Positions 10,665 to 21,263 of a stretch of DNA of 64,000 bases are shown in pieces. Made by a program: the position numbers and the translations under genes. Numbering within the stretch: position 1 is the first letter of the stretch; the number at the start of each line of letters is the position of its first letter. The DNA lies in the NCBI GenBank assembly GCA_019096155.1, contig JAHCVI010000001.1, positions 15,091,243 through 15,155,242 on the forward strand, in the 5' to 3' direction. A model generated the notes under the pieces. The model searched no databases and was not told the origin of the DNA. It saw only the letters and a list, made by a program, of their open reading frames with translations. This DNA comes from Staphylotrichum longicolle. Its lineage: Eukaryota; Ascomycota; Sordariomycetes; Sordariales; Chaetomiaceae.

Positions 10665-12366
10665 ATGTTGTCCCTTCTTGGCGGACTGGCCCTGTTGGCC
10701 GTTCTTACATTCGCGTACCTCGTGTTCACCGTTGGAAAGCGAGATCCAAGGCTCCCGCCAGGTGGGTTTGTTGTTTGCTTTCGGGTCCATCATCGACACT
10801 GACCTGGTCACAAAGGACCACCAACTCTCCCGATCCTCGGCAATTTGCACCAGATCCCGACCCGACGTACACACCTCCAGTTTGCGGAGTGGGCCAAGAA
10901 ATACGGCGAGATCTACTCACTCAAAGTCGGCTCCGGCACGTCCATCGTCGTATCGTCGCCACGCCTCGTCCGGCAGCTAGTCGACAAGAAGTCGAACCTC
11001 TACAGCCGGCGCCCGCCGTCTCACGTTGGCGACATCATCGCGGACGGCGACCATGTCTTGCTCATGCAGTACTCGGACCAGTGGCGGGCGTGCCGCAAGC
11101 TGATCCACCAGTTCTTCCGGGAGGAGATGGTCGTCAAGCAGCACACCGACGTCGTCGACGCCGAGGCGGTCCAAATGCTGCACGATTTTGTCTCGCAGCC
11201 CGAGGGCTGCATGAAGCACCCCAAGCGGTTCAGCAACAGCATCATCATGAGTTTAAGTATGTGTACAGCTCAAAATTGTGAAAACACACCAGCTGACCTG
11301 GCCCTACGCAGTTTACGGCACACGCACGCCAACCATCCAGACCAAGCACATGGTGAAGCTGTACGCGCTCATGGAGAAGTGGTCCAAGGTGATGGAGGCC
11401 GGCAACACGCCCCCGCTCGACATCTTCCCCCTCCTCAAGTACGTCCCCGAGAAGCTCCTCGGCATGTGGCGGTCCCGCGCCGAGGACGTCGGCAAGGACA
11501 TGAACGCGCTCTACAGCGAGTGGGTCGAGTACGGCATCGCGCGGCGGCAGAACTCGGGCAGCCGCGACTGCTTCCTGGACCGGGTGCTGGACCAGGGCGA
11601 GAAGGTCGCGCTCGACAAGCACGGCCTGTACTTCCTCATGGGCACCGTCATGGAGGGCGGCTCCGACACGACCAGCTCGCTCGTCATCGCCTTCCTGCAC
11701 GCCATGACCAAGTGGCCGGGCGTGCTCGCCAAGGCGCAGGCCGAGATGGACCGCGTCGTGGGCGAGGACCGCACGCCGACGTGGGACGACTACGCCCGCC
11801 TCCCGTACGTCGCCGCGTGCGTCAAGGAGGCGCACCGCTGGCGGCCCGTCACGCCGCTCGCGTTCCCGCACGCGCTCGCCGAGGACGACTGGGTCGACGG
11901 CATGTTCCTGCCCAAGGGGAGCCAGGTGTTCATCAACGCGTTCGGCATGCACCACGACGAGCGGCGGTTCCCCAACCCGGACGTGTTCGACCCGGACCAC
12001 TACAGGGGCGTCACGGCGCTGGCGTCGGAGCTGGCCAACGGGGACTACGCCAACCGCGATCATTACGGGTACGGTAGCGGCCGCCGCCTCTGCCCCGGCA
12101 TCCACCTGGCTGAGAGGAATTTGTTCTTGGCGATCGCCAAGCTAGTGTGGGCGTTTGACATTGGGCCCGGACGGGACGCGGCGGGGCAGCCCCTCGAGCC
12201 CGACGTCAGCAACGAAAAGGGTTATTGCTCTGGGTTCCTGGTGTGTGCGGAGGACTTTCCGTGCACCGTCACGGTGAGGTCTGAGGCAAGAAAGGCAACG
12301 ATTCTGAGGGAGTGTGACAAGGCCAGGGCAGAGGTGTTTTCCAGGTTTGAGACGCCAAAGGAATGA
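10665..12366 (+). CDS. Cytochrome P450 monooxygenase (OrdA-like, class II)
   Basis: Three exons (10665-10761, 10816-11256, 11312-12366) encode 530 residues, the usual length of a fungal microsomal P450. An N-terminal membrane anchor (LLGGLALLAVLTFAYLVF) is followed by the proline hinge LPPGPPTLPILGN, which is formed exactly across the first splice junction. Later come the I-helix motif GGSDTTSS, the ExxR helix (KEAHRWRP), and the heme-binding loop YGSGRRLCPG with Cys440 as thiolate ligand. These residues are complete, so an active enzyme is expected, anchored in the ER and reduced by the common P450 reductase. Similarity in style is to the OrdA-like fungal group often found in metabolite clusters. 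In this context it may hydroxylate or demethylate the aromatic substrate before ring cleavage; the substrate is unknown. Both introns have CTGAC branch sites. Confidence 0.93.
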
Positions 12367-12792
12367 CGGATTGTTTGCCTACAATGGTTTAGTAGTAATT
12401 TATTTTCCTGTATGTTCACTGATACTGGGACGACATTTTTGCCAGCCAAGATCGTCTGTGTTGGGTGAAGATTGGCAAAGCGTACCTGCAACTGTATTTT
12501 CCGTGTCACAAAAGCGGCCCTGACGGGCGAATAAACACCTCCTAATGGCCACCTGGAATCCCTCCGAAGCGAGCGTCAAATTGGTCCGAGGGTGGAGTTT
12601 GACGGCGGGCAGTTTCAAGAATGGGTTTTGACTTATTACTGCGGTGCCGATGACCGGGCAAGGACGGGCATATGAGCTTTGTATAAGTTGGATCAGCAAG
12701 CTCACAGCTCACCCACTGGTACTCTGGATTTTGCATCATTGAAGCTTCACCTCGACTCACTCCCCAAATACCCAAAACCAGTAGACCCAAAC
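12367..12792. promoter_or_regulatory. Intergenic region with FAH-family gene promoter
   Basis: The 3' region of the P450 gene and promoter of the hydrolase. A TATAA-like GTATAAGTTG sits at about 12680-12690, some 110 bases ahead of the ATG at 12793. No CAATTCG element was seen here. Confidence 0.4.
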
Positions 12793-13748
12793 ATGTCTTT
12801 CCAACGACTTGTGCGGTTCGTCGATTCTCAAGGCACCACCTGTTTTGGTGACCTAAAGACTGAGCCCACCAATGACCTGACGGGCGCCGAGGTCGAGGTG
12901 CTGGAGGGCGACATCGAGAAGGGGTTTCGTGGTACGGGAAGGACGGACAAGATCCAGAAGGTATGAACCATGAGCACCTCTCTTAACGCCGAACGAAAAC
13001 TGACCTTTTGCTGGACGACAGCTGCTCTGTCCCCTACCAAGCGTGCCCCTCGTCATCTGCATCGGGCTGAACTACCAGCAACACGCGACAGAAGCAAACG
13101 TACGGTGTCCTAAGGCACCCTGAGATTTACAACCTGAGACTGACATGGATGCAGCTCCGCGTTCCGCCGTACCCCGTCGTCTTCACCAAGCCGGCCGACG
13201 CACTGGCGGGCCCCCTCGACTCCGTGTCGATCCACCCCGACGCGCAGGGCATGCTCGACTACGAGGGCGAGCTGACGGTGGTGGTGGGCAAAGATGCCAA
13301 GAACGTGAGCGAGGCCGAGGCGCTGCAGTACGTGCTCGGGTACACGGTGGGCAACGACGTGTCGGCGCGCAACTACCAGCTCCCGGACACGTCGGGGGGC
13401 CAGTTCTGCTACGCCAAGTCATTTGACGGGTTTGCCCCCATCGGCCCGTGCATCGTGTCGGCGGCGCTGGTGGACGACCCGCAGAAGCTTCACCTGGTGA
13501 CGCGGGTCAACGGGCAGGTGCGGCAGGAGACGGACACATCCGACATGATCTTTTCGGTGGCGCGCATCATCGCGCACCTCAGCCGCGGCACCACGCTGCG
13601 CAGGGGCACCATCATCCAGACGGGCACCCCCAGCGGAGTGGGCTTGTTCATGGAGCCCAAGGGCAGCGGCTTCTTGCGGGATGGCGACGTGGTCGAGGTT
13701 GCGATTGACGGGATTGGCGCGATCCGGAACAAGATGGTGTTTGAGTGA
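12793..13748 (+). CDS. Fumarylacetoacetate hydrolase-family protein
   Basis: Three exons (12793-12960, 13022-13099, 13155-13748), all phase 0, encode 279 residues. After a short N-terminal domain, the chain carries the FAH fold from the CIGLNYQQHATEAN segment onward. Divalent-metal ligands are Glu119 and Glu121 (LDYEGELTVVVG) and Asp150 (VGNDVSARNYQ). Further family landmarks are the KSFDGFAPIGP stretch and the QTGTPSGVG loop. The family includes 2-hydroxyhepta-2,4-diene-1,7-dioate isomerase, acylpyruvases and the bifunctional isomerase/hydrolase that follows trihydroxytoluene cleavage in dinitrotoluene degradation. In this cluster the likely job is isomerisation or C-C hydrolysis of the meta-cleavage product from the extradiol dioxygenase. 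No targeting signal is apparent, so it is probably cytosolic. Confidence 0.92.
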
Positions 13749-14063
13749 TCGTTATGGAAGCATTTCGTAATGCAACACAAACCTTGAACCAAACCTGAAC
13801 GCAGTGGAATCCCCAAGTTTAGCATGTTTTAGCGTGTTTTAGCGCTATTTTGCTCCGCACCCGCAAACCCCATCTTGCCCGTCAACCCCGCAGCTGCCTG
13901 GGCTCGCTGGGATTCCCCAACTTTGCCACACATCGGGCGAATTCTGTGTGCCCTGAGGTGGTCATTGAAATTGGTCCGCCCCCGCAATCCGCCCATCGCT
14001 GTAACTATCCGTCACTGACCCAGAAACAACCCTTGATTCGTGCTGTCGACTTGGGAAGTCACC
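13749..14063. promoter_or_regulatory. Intergenic region, promoter of the Zn2Cys6 gene
   Basis: Contains a small tandem repeat at 13818-13847 and a reverse CAATTCG-like element (CGAATTC, 13938-13944), about 120 bases ahead of the transcription-factor ATG. GGTCCGCCCCCGC at about 13974 is another GC-rich element. Self-regulation of the factor is possible but only inferred. Confidence 0.35.
13818..13847 (+). repeat. Three copies of a 10-base unit TTTAGCRTGT
   Basis: Three imperfect tandem copies just downstream of the FAH-family gene. It may be part of its 3' end region. Confidence 0.6.
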
Positions 14064-16972
14064 ATGGCGGACGCCAACCAGGCACCAAGACCGCCCGCGC
14101 CCGGCACGCCGTCGACGGCACTAAAGTTGGCGTGTTATGCCTGCAAGCGGTGAGTAATAACTCCAAGTCGAAACCCGAGCGCATGGATATCAACGAATGC
14201 AGACGCTGATCGGGTGAACTCGGTGGTTTCTCAGTCGCAAAGTAAAATGGTACGTACGGATATCGCCGTTAACTATTGTAAACCCGCTGTGATGGCAGAT
14301 GACTGAACGGACTAATACTATTATACTCCGTGCTGCTTAGTGACCGCCAGCGTCCCATCTGCTCGCTCTGCCTCAAGCTCAACGTCGCCTGCGAGTATCC
14401 CAGCCACCCGGAGAAGCCTGGCCCAAAGACTGGTGAGTCCATCTCATAGCTCCTACGAATCTGGGAGAGAAATCCAGACCTCTCATGACTGCCTGCATTG
14501 CTAGGCTCTTTGCAAGGCGCCAAGCGTAGAAAGCTTCATCACACACCCGATTCCCGGAGTAGCGCCAGCCGCGGCCTTGAACCGTCAAGTGCGGCCACCG
14601 GAGATGCAGGCTTTCGCCGCTCTGCTCGACACAACCTTGCCTTGTCGCCCAGCGGACGGAGAGCTGTCAGGCTCCAAGATGGCTCACCTACTCGCGACGG
14701 CACTTCCACACCAGAGCCTGTAGTAGACGTCACGGATTCGCCAGGTTGCCAGACGCCAAGTAACAATGGCCACCCAACGAGCGCTCCAATCTTCTCACGA
14801 ATCATGTATCCTTCACATGAGATACATACGCGGCCGCAGTCTCCCGCTGCCGTCGGCACTCCGCCTCCACACCGAGATACCGAAGCGGTCGAGATAACTG
14901 TTCAAAGTGTCTGTGACTCGCTGGGCATATCCCGGGCCATGTATGATGTGCTGTAAGTTAGGCTTCTGTCCCAGCTGGGTCCTCTAGGTCCCAGGCTCGG
15001 CTACGACTGTCACACCTGGACTTGATCATTGACCCAGATGAGCAGCATGGAGTCGTACTTTACAAACATGACGTCCTTTACGCTCTTCCGCCCGGGCAGC
15101 ATCGAGCCCAAGTTTGCCACGATGCAGCATCATTCAGATGCCGAGGCGCTGGTTGCCGCCATGTTCTCCTTCTCAGCCAGGCATTGCGATGACAGGGACG
15201 AATGCCCCAGCCCGTCCAAGTTTGTACACATCGCTTTGTCGAAGCTGGACGAATCCGTCGACCGCTACGGCGACACGCCACCCCCGTTCTGGCTGCTCCA
15301 GGCTGGCGTCTTGATCACCTTCTACCACCTGACCCTGCGGGTTCGGTCAAGGTCATGGAAGAAGCTCGGGGACTGTATCCGTTACGCGTACGACACCAAC
15401 CTGCATCTCATCGATGCAAACCACGACGCGACTTCGACTGCGGACAAGAGCGCCATAGACATTGAGCGCTGGGCCCTGCTCGAGGAGCGGCGTAGAACTT
15501 GGTGGGCTATCTGGGAGATGGATGTGTTCGCCAGCACCATCCGAAGGCTCCCAACCGCAATCGATGCCAGCCTAAACCTGACCATGCTGCCGGTGCCTGA
15601 CAGCTGCTGGTTTGGCAACAAGTACCAGGAGAGCTGCTTCCTTGTCGAGGACTGCAATCTCCGGTGGAAGTACCTGGCTCGATCCGGCAACCAGAGCGCA
15701 AAAGCCTGGTTCATAGTCGTAAACTCGCTGATGCGAAACACGCAGCGCATCGTCTACTACCCGGCCAGCTCGGTGGCGCACCCTCAAAGGCATGGCTCGG
15801 AAACAAATCACAATGAAGAGCTCAATGTCATAGCCAACTGCCTCTACTGCACCGTCGCGTCGATGCCGGCTCGCCTGGTCTACCAAGGCGAGACTCTCGA
15901 CTTTCAACCGAAGCAAGCAACGTCCCAAGACCAAGACCAGGACCAGGACCAGGACGGTGCCGTCAATCCGCGTCAGCACCACGCCGACAAGTACGGTCTC
16001 CATCTCATGACCCAACTCTGCCGCTTCATGATCTACCACCAAAAGATCTGCACGCGGGCGCCCTGGCTCGCGCAACAGCAACAACAACATCGTCAACAAG
16101 AACGACAACAGCGAAACCACACATACGCGAACACCGAATCGACCGCACCACCGCCACCACCACCACACCCATCAAGTAAGACCCCCCCACAGCAATCCAA
16201 CTCCGAATGGTCCAACTACATGGACGCCTCCGCCGAGATCGTCGCCCTCGTCCGGCACAGCGCGCGCGACCACCACCGCTACGTCAACCCCTTCCTCGTC
16301 AACACCCTGTGGTTCGCGGCGGCCGCCCAGTGCGCGTGCAAGGTCTTCGGCCCCGCGACCTTCAGCAAGCGGCTCGCGGCCTCGAACCTCGACCTGCTCA
16401 AGCTGGTCATCGACCGGTTCGTGGCGTTCTGGGGCGGCATGGAGAATCTGCAGGGCAGGTTGGAGCGGATCGAGAGTTCTCTGCAGGGGTTGATGGTGGC
16501 TGGGAGCGGGAGCAATGGGGGTGATCGGAGCGCTTTGGAACGACGGCAGCATCAGCACGAGACGCAACCTGCTGTTGCTGCGCAGGGCAGTAATAGTACA
16601 GACGATCCAGCAATAAGGAGGTCGGCCACCACCCAGCCCGGGATGCCCGCCGACGATAGCCTCGGGGTTGCGTCGTCACTGCAGAACAACACTGCCGTGA
16701 CAGGGGGTGCGGAACTGCTTCAGCTAGACGCGCCCGGCGGCGGCCTACATGCTCACGCCCCAGGCGGTTGGCCCGATCCCAGCCGGCGGCCTGCTTTTGG
16801 TGGCTCCGGGCTGGAGCTGTACGACTTTACGCAGCCCTTCCAGGTCCCAGGCATGGCGGGCCAAAACTTTCATGCCACTGGTGCTGCTGCTGCCGCCGCC
16901 GCCGCCGTCGCGGACCCCATGGACGTTTCACCGTTCGGGGTTGGAGGAGTTGTTGATGGCCAGCTATGTTGA
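14064..16972 (+). CDS. Zn2Cys6 fungal transcription factor (cluster regulator candidate)
   Basis: Five exons (14064-14149, 14235-14249, 14341-14432, 14505-14952, 15043-16972) give about 856 residues. The binuclear zinc cluster ACYACKRRKVKCD...CSLCLKLNVACEYP is split over the first three exons, the second being only 15 bases. The last exon carries the Fungal_trans middle homology region (RYGDTPPPFWLLQAGVLI, RRTWWAIWEMDVF, a typical LEERRRTWWAIWE stretch). After that come low-complexity runs: alternating Asp-Gln, poly-Gln, poly-Pro and poly-Ala. The join between exons 4 and 5 is the least certain: the frame fits an AG acceptor at 15041-15042 rather than the AG five bases earlier. As the only regulator next to the catabolic genes it is the natural candidate for their inducer-responsive activator. 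It acts in the nucleus, binding CGG-type sites. Confidence 0.88.
15925..15954 (+). repeat. Asp-Gln coding repeat in the transcription factor
   Basis: A six-base unit (CAAGAC/CAGGAC) repeated five times, encoding alternating Gln and Asp. It is length-polymorphism-prone and lies in a linker rather than a structured domain. Confidence 0.8.
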
Positions 16973-17114
16973 TTCGCAACTTTACGGGATGGGCCTTTCT
17001 CTTTAGTTTTCTATAGGGGCATCCACATCATGGTATCGCGCGTAGCATTTGGTTGTTATTGCCCAACCTGAGCCCGAGGGTAGCACCAACAAGAAAAAAG
17101 AGGTTTTTCCAAGA

Positions 17115-19294
17115 TCACCCTTCACCAAACACATCCCCCAACACCCCCAGCATGCTCTCACCCTCCTCCTCCGCTGCCTCGACCCTCCCACGACGGATCA
17201 ACGTGCCCCCCCCAATGGAAATGCTCTCGAACCAGGATGCGAACCAGAAATCCAATGTCCCCGCCATGGCATACTGCGACCACTTGTTCCCGTCCGCGCA
17301 GGGTCCGTCGAAACTGACCTGTACGCGATGAGGGTAATGATGCACCTTCCCAGTGGTAGGGTCATAATTGGTACCCATCAGGTTTGCAAAGGCGATCGAC
17401 GGCGGCCTCTCATACGTCTTGCACGCGTCGACGAGGAGTCGGCACTGGCCTACCGCCCGCCGGCCGCCGTTGTCGTACTCGAGCAGCATGCCCACGCAAT
17501 GCATGCCATCGTCGTGGTAGAAGACGCGGATCCGACTGACGAGTTCCAATGGCGCGTAGGAATGGTGCGCGGATGGATACAGGCTAGGCCGTGGGGAGTA
17601 GAGAGGCTCCGTGAATGTGCCTGTTTGTCCCTGGCCGTCGTACGTGGTGATGGTTGAAGTGCCGAGAGCGGGCTGGATGGGTCCCAGGCAGTACACGAGG
17701 GTTGTTGGGGGCCGTTCGGGCTGACTGACGAAGAAGATCAAGCTCTCCATTTCCTCGCGAGTAAACTGGGCTGCATACCTCCCGACCACGGTTTCACCGG
17801 ACAGTTGCGTCCTTAGCTTGAGAGAGTCTCAGTTTTGGACGGTTGTGTGACAGCAGCACCTCTGCCCCCGGAAGCGGGAGATGGGGGAGGCTTACCAGAA
17901 AATAAGGATACCGACACCCGGCGCGCCCAAGTGCGATGGCTTCTCGGCTCACGAGAGGACCGCAGCTAAGGACGGTGTCTCGAGGGGCCAACGGAACGTA
18001 GATCCAGACGCAACGCTTCATACCGCGGACGTCGCGGATGGTTTCCCACGCGGGCCATGCGCTGGGTTGGCTCCGAGTGTGGGCGTAGAGTGCCATCATT
18101 GTGGCGCCCCTGAGGAAAAAGGTAATGCCACTGACTGCGGTCAGGTCAAGAGTGTGGTAACGGAAAACCGACGTCTTTCTCTCTGGCGGTACAGGACATT
18201 TGGCAAGGTCCGGGGGTGTAGGCGTGTCCCAGACATCGAAGCCTGGGTCTTGCATGTCTTCAAGCACTCCTAAGTGCAGGAGGCCGTTCTGCGCACATCA
18301 GACCACTAGGAACGGAATCTCGGGGTTGTCCATTTGAGTAGGTACTGTACCAGACTTGGAACAGCAGCATGCACATACCTTGAAGTACGCGATGGCGACG
18401 CCAAAGGCAGCCTCTCGCTTAACCACAAACACCTGATCATCGAATCTTTGGCGCTCAAACTGCGGGCGACTTGACAACCTTTCAACCTTCTTCAGGCCGT
18501 CAAGATCAACGGTCAAGCGGATAATGGGAGGCAGACTGGCCCCTTCCACCGACTCTTCCGAAGCGACCTGGGGAGGGGCACCGCGCTCCCAAGCGACGAG
18601 GCGGCTCAGCGGGACGATTCTCAACGGCCGCGGCGGCGCGGCTGCAGAGAGACGCCTGGCCAGATCTATAGCAGTCACACAACGCCAGAAGTACTCGGAC
18701 CTGGGCAAAGAATCCAGGATGGACCCCACAACCACCTGCGGCAGGTGGCCTAGGCGTAGGCCACATTGCGCGGCGCAGTAGATAAATGTCTCGAGGAAAT
18801 GCCAGACGGCTCTCGGGGCCAACCGCAGCGCTGGAACCCGGGCTCCGGACCAAGGGACACGACCCCATATGGAGGCCTGCCAGAGGCGGTCGAGGGCGTT
18901 CTCGGCGGTGCAGTTGCGCATAAAGATCTGTAGGCATTCCGCGTGGACGAGGCAGCCAGGGCGGGATGGGCCGTCCCAGTCAAAGCAGAAGGCCTCCGGG
19001 TGGCAGCAGAGCCGCCATGTCCCGATCACCACCTGGCTGCGCCGGGTCTCGACGGGGCCAAAAGGATCAATGAAGCCCGTGCGGAAGGCTGTTGAGCTTG
19101 CGTTTCCGACCACTGCGAGGTGTTCGTTTAGTGAAGGGAGCAAGGAAGAATGAGCTGGGAGAAGGGGTGTTTATCGTACACACAACCCACGGCTCTGTTG
19201 ATCCTGGCCCAAGCTTGTCCTTGCAGATTTCACAGACGGCGAAAGCGGCGTCGGTGCCCAGGCGGACATGACGCTCATGCTTCTCAGGCTGCAT
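17115..19294 (-). CDS. Unrecognised fungal protein with N-terminal Cys/His motifs
   Basis: Four exons (19294-19180, 19112-18379, 18288-17896, 17816-17115) give a continuous frame of 647 residues; donors are GTACGA, GTATGT and GTAAGC and all phases agree. The N-terminus (HVRLGTDAAFAVCEICKDKLG) and the following CCHPEAFCFDW and GCLVHAECLQIFM segments place several Cys and His residues in the spacing of a zinc-binding module. No named finger fits exactly. The rest is a mix of beta-like strands (RLLVDACKTYERPP, VFYHDDGMHCVGMLLEYDNGGRR) and was not assigned to a family. The gene ends 142 bases from the stop of the Zn2Cys6 gene, so the two are convergent and it is probably outside the catabolic unit. 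Start taken at the ATG at 19294. Confidence 0.75.
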
Positions 19295-19532
19295 GTTGCC
19301 GTGCTGCAATCTCTCGGACGTTCGCGCGTTATTCAGGCAGTTGCAAGTCCAGTTCAGGTTCTAGCACTTGACGCAGGGCCCAAACCCAACCGAGAGCGGC
19401 AAAACCTCCAAATGACATTTCATTCGTCAGCACAGCCCTCACATGAGCCAGCATCCAAACATGCAGCGCTGCTTTAGCCCTCGGCGGCAGTCGACCCTCA
19501 CAATCCCTACACAAGAATCCAACCCATTGGTA

Positions 19533-21263
19533 TTATAGACTCTCCCCCTCCTCCCCCATCTCAACATCCGGATCCACCTCGGGTCCCAAATCCCTCTCCT
19601 CCAAAAACCGCCTCCCCACCAACCCCTCGGGCAGATACTCCTGCCTCACCCTCCCATCCCGGTAGTTCGGCGGGTACTTGTACTCCTTCCCATAGCCCAT
19701 CTCCCTCATCAACCGCGTCGGCGCGTTGCGCAGGTGCACCGGCACCGGCAGGCCCGCGACGCCGGGCTCCTGCAGCGCCGAGAGCGCGTTGTTCAGCCCC
19801 CTGTAGGCGCGCGTGCTCTTGGGCGCGAGGCACAGCGCGACGGCGCAGTGGGCGAGCGGGATGCGCGCCTCGGGCATGCCGATCTGCTGCGTCGCCGTGT
19901 AGGTCGCCGTGGCCAGCGGCAGGAGGGTGTTGTCGGCGAGGCCGACGTCCTCGGACGCGATGACGACCATGCGGCGGGCGATGAAGAGCGGGTCCTCGCC
20001 CGACTGGAGCATGCGTGCGAGGTAGTAGAGCGCGGCGTCCGGGTCGGAGCCGCGCACGGATTTGTGGAAGGCCGAGATGGTGTCGTAGTGCTGGTCGCCG
20101 GCGCGGTCGTAGACGAGGGTTTTGGTGAGGGCGGCCTTGATGGCTTCTTTTGTCAGCGGAGGTGAGTCGTCGCTGCTGGGGGGTTTCGTGGTGAGGGAGA
20201 CGGCGAGCTCGAGGAGGTTCAGGGCGGTACGGGCGTCACCGTCAGCGAAGGCCGATAGGTAGCGGAGGAGTTCTTGGTCGATGAGGGGGCTGAGCTCGAG
20301 GCCTTCGAGTTCGACTTCTTGTTGGAGAGCGCGCAGGAGGATGCGCTGGATGTCTTCTTCGGTGAGGGACTGGAGGGTGAACGTCCTGCACCGGCTGAGC
20401 AGGGCAGCCTGCACTCGGAAGCTGGGGTTCTCCGTCGTAGCACCTATCAGAGTGATGGTGCCTGCCTCGACAGGCTTCAGGAAGACGTCTTGCTGCCCCT
20501 TGTTGAAGCGGTGGATCTCGTCGCAGAATATGATGGTCTTCCGCCCCGTCAGCGCCAGCTCGTTGGCCGCCTCGACAAACAGCTTCTTGCACTCGGCCAC
20601 CCCGGTGCTGGTCGCATTCAGCTCGATGAAGCGGCTGCCCACGCGCCGGGCAATACACCGCGCGATGGTCGTCTTGCCTGTCCCCGAACCGCCCCAGAGG
20701 ATCATGCTCGGCACCCGGTCCGACTCGATCAGCGAGCGCAGCACCCCGTTCGGTCCCACCAAGTCCTGCCCAAACACGTCGTCCAGGGTGTCCGGCCGCA
20801 TGCGCTCAGCGAGCGGAGCGGACCGGGTGTTCTTGGATCGTTTGGTCAAGGGCCCGCCGGGGCGATTTGCGCCGTCATTGGGCTGCCGTGGGTCTGCCAC
20901 TGACGCGGCCGGTCCCTCTCCTGCCCCATTTTCTCCTGGCGAGCTATTGTGTCCGGGCCCCTCATCGTAGCTGCGTTTCACCCCGGCCTTGGTCCCTCCA
21001 TTGCCGTTTGTTTCAAGCGCTGGCCTCCCGTGGGTGAGTGCTTGCCGTTTCGCGGCTGGTGTCTGAAAGAAGGTCGACGCCGACCGCTTTTTCTGTGATG
21101 AGCTCGGTGGCTGACTCTGGGTGTGGGCTTGCGTCCCGTTGGGTGGGGAGGACGAGGTGGACTCGGTATTATCGTCGAGGAGGTCGGTCTGGCAGCCCGA
21201 GTCGATGTGGCTGTTGATTGCTGAGGCCCTGACGCCCCGGTTGCAAATCGGGCAGACCACCAT
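19533..21263 (-). CDS. MGS1: AAA+ ATPase MGS1/WRNIP1, DNA-damage tolerance
   Basis: Single exon, 576 residues from the ATG at 21263; the longer open frame upstream would precede the zinc finger and is rejected. The N-terminus is a UBZ ubiquitin-binding finger with ligands Cys4, Cys7, His19 and Cys24. After a disordered Ser/Lys-rich linker comes the AAA+ core: Walker A GGSGTGKT (191-198), Walker B IIFCDEIHRF, sensor-1 region LIGATTENPSF, and an arginine-finger LSRCRTF. The C-terminal tetramerisation domain of the MgsA/Mgs1 family follows (RSDPDAALYYLARM-type segment, ARIPLAHCAVALCLAPKS). The family acts at stalled replication forks with ubiquitinated PCNA and DNA polymerase delta. Nuclear; complete and apparently functional. 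Confidence 0.95.
   Translation of the reverse strand: MVVCPICNRGVRASAINSHIDSGCQTDLLDDNTESTSSSPPNGTQAHTQSQPPSSSQKKRSASTFFQTPAAKRQALTHGRPALETNGNGGTKAGVKRSYDEGPGHNSSPGENGAGEGPAASVADPRQPNDGANRPGGPLTKRSKNTRSAPLAERMRPDTLDDVFGQDLVGPNGVLRSLIESDRVPSMILWGGSGTGKTTIARCIARRVGSRFIELNATSTGVAECKKLFVEAANELALTGRKTIIFCDEIHRFNKGQQDVFLKPVEAGTITLIGATTENPSFRVQAALLSRCRTFTLQSLTEEDIQRILLRALQQEVELEGLELSPLIDQELLRYLSAFADGDARTALNLLELAVSLTTKPPSSDDSPPLTKEAIKAALTKTLVYDRAGDQHYDTISAFHKSVRGSDPDAALYYLARMLQSGEDPLFIARRMVVIASEDVGLADNTLLPLATATYTATQQIGMPEARIPLAHCAVALCLAPKSTRAYRGLNNALSALQEPGVAGLPVPVHLRNAPTRLMREMGYGKEYKYPPNYRDGRVRQEYLPEGLVGRRFLEERDLGPEVDPDVEMGEEGESL

Noticed and set aside
11245..12105. 286-codon minus-strand frame opposite the P450
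   Set aside because: Antisense to the I-helix to heme region of an intact P450.
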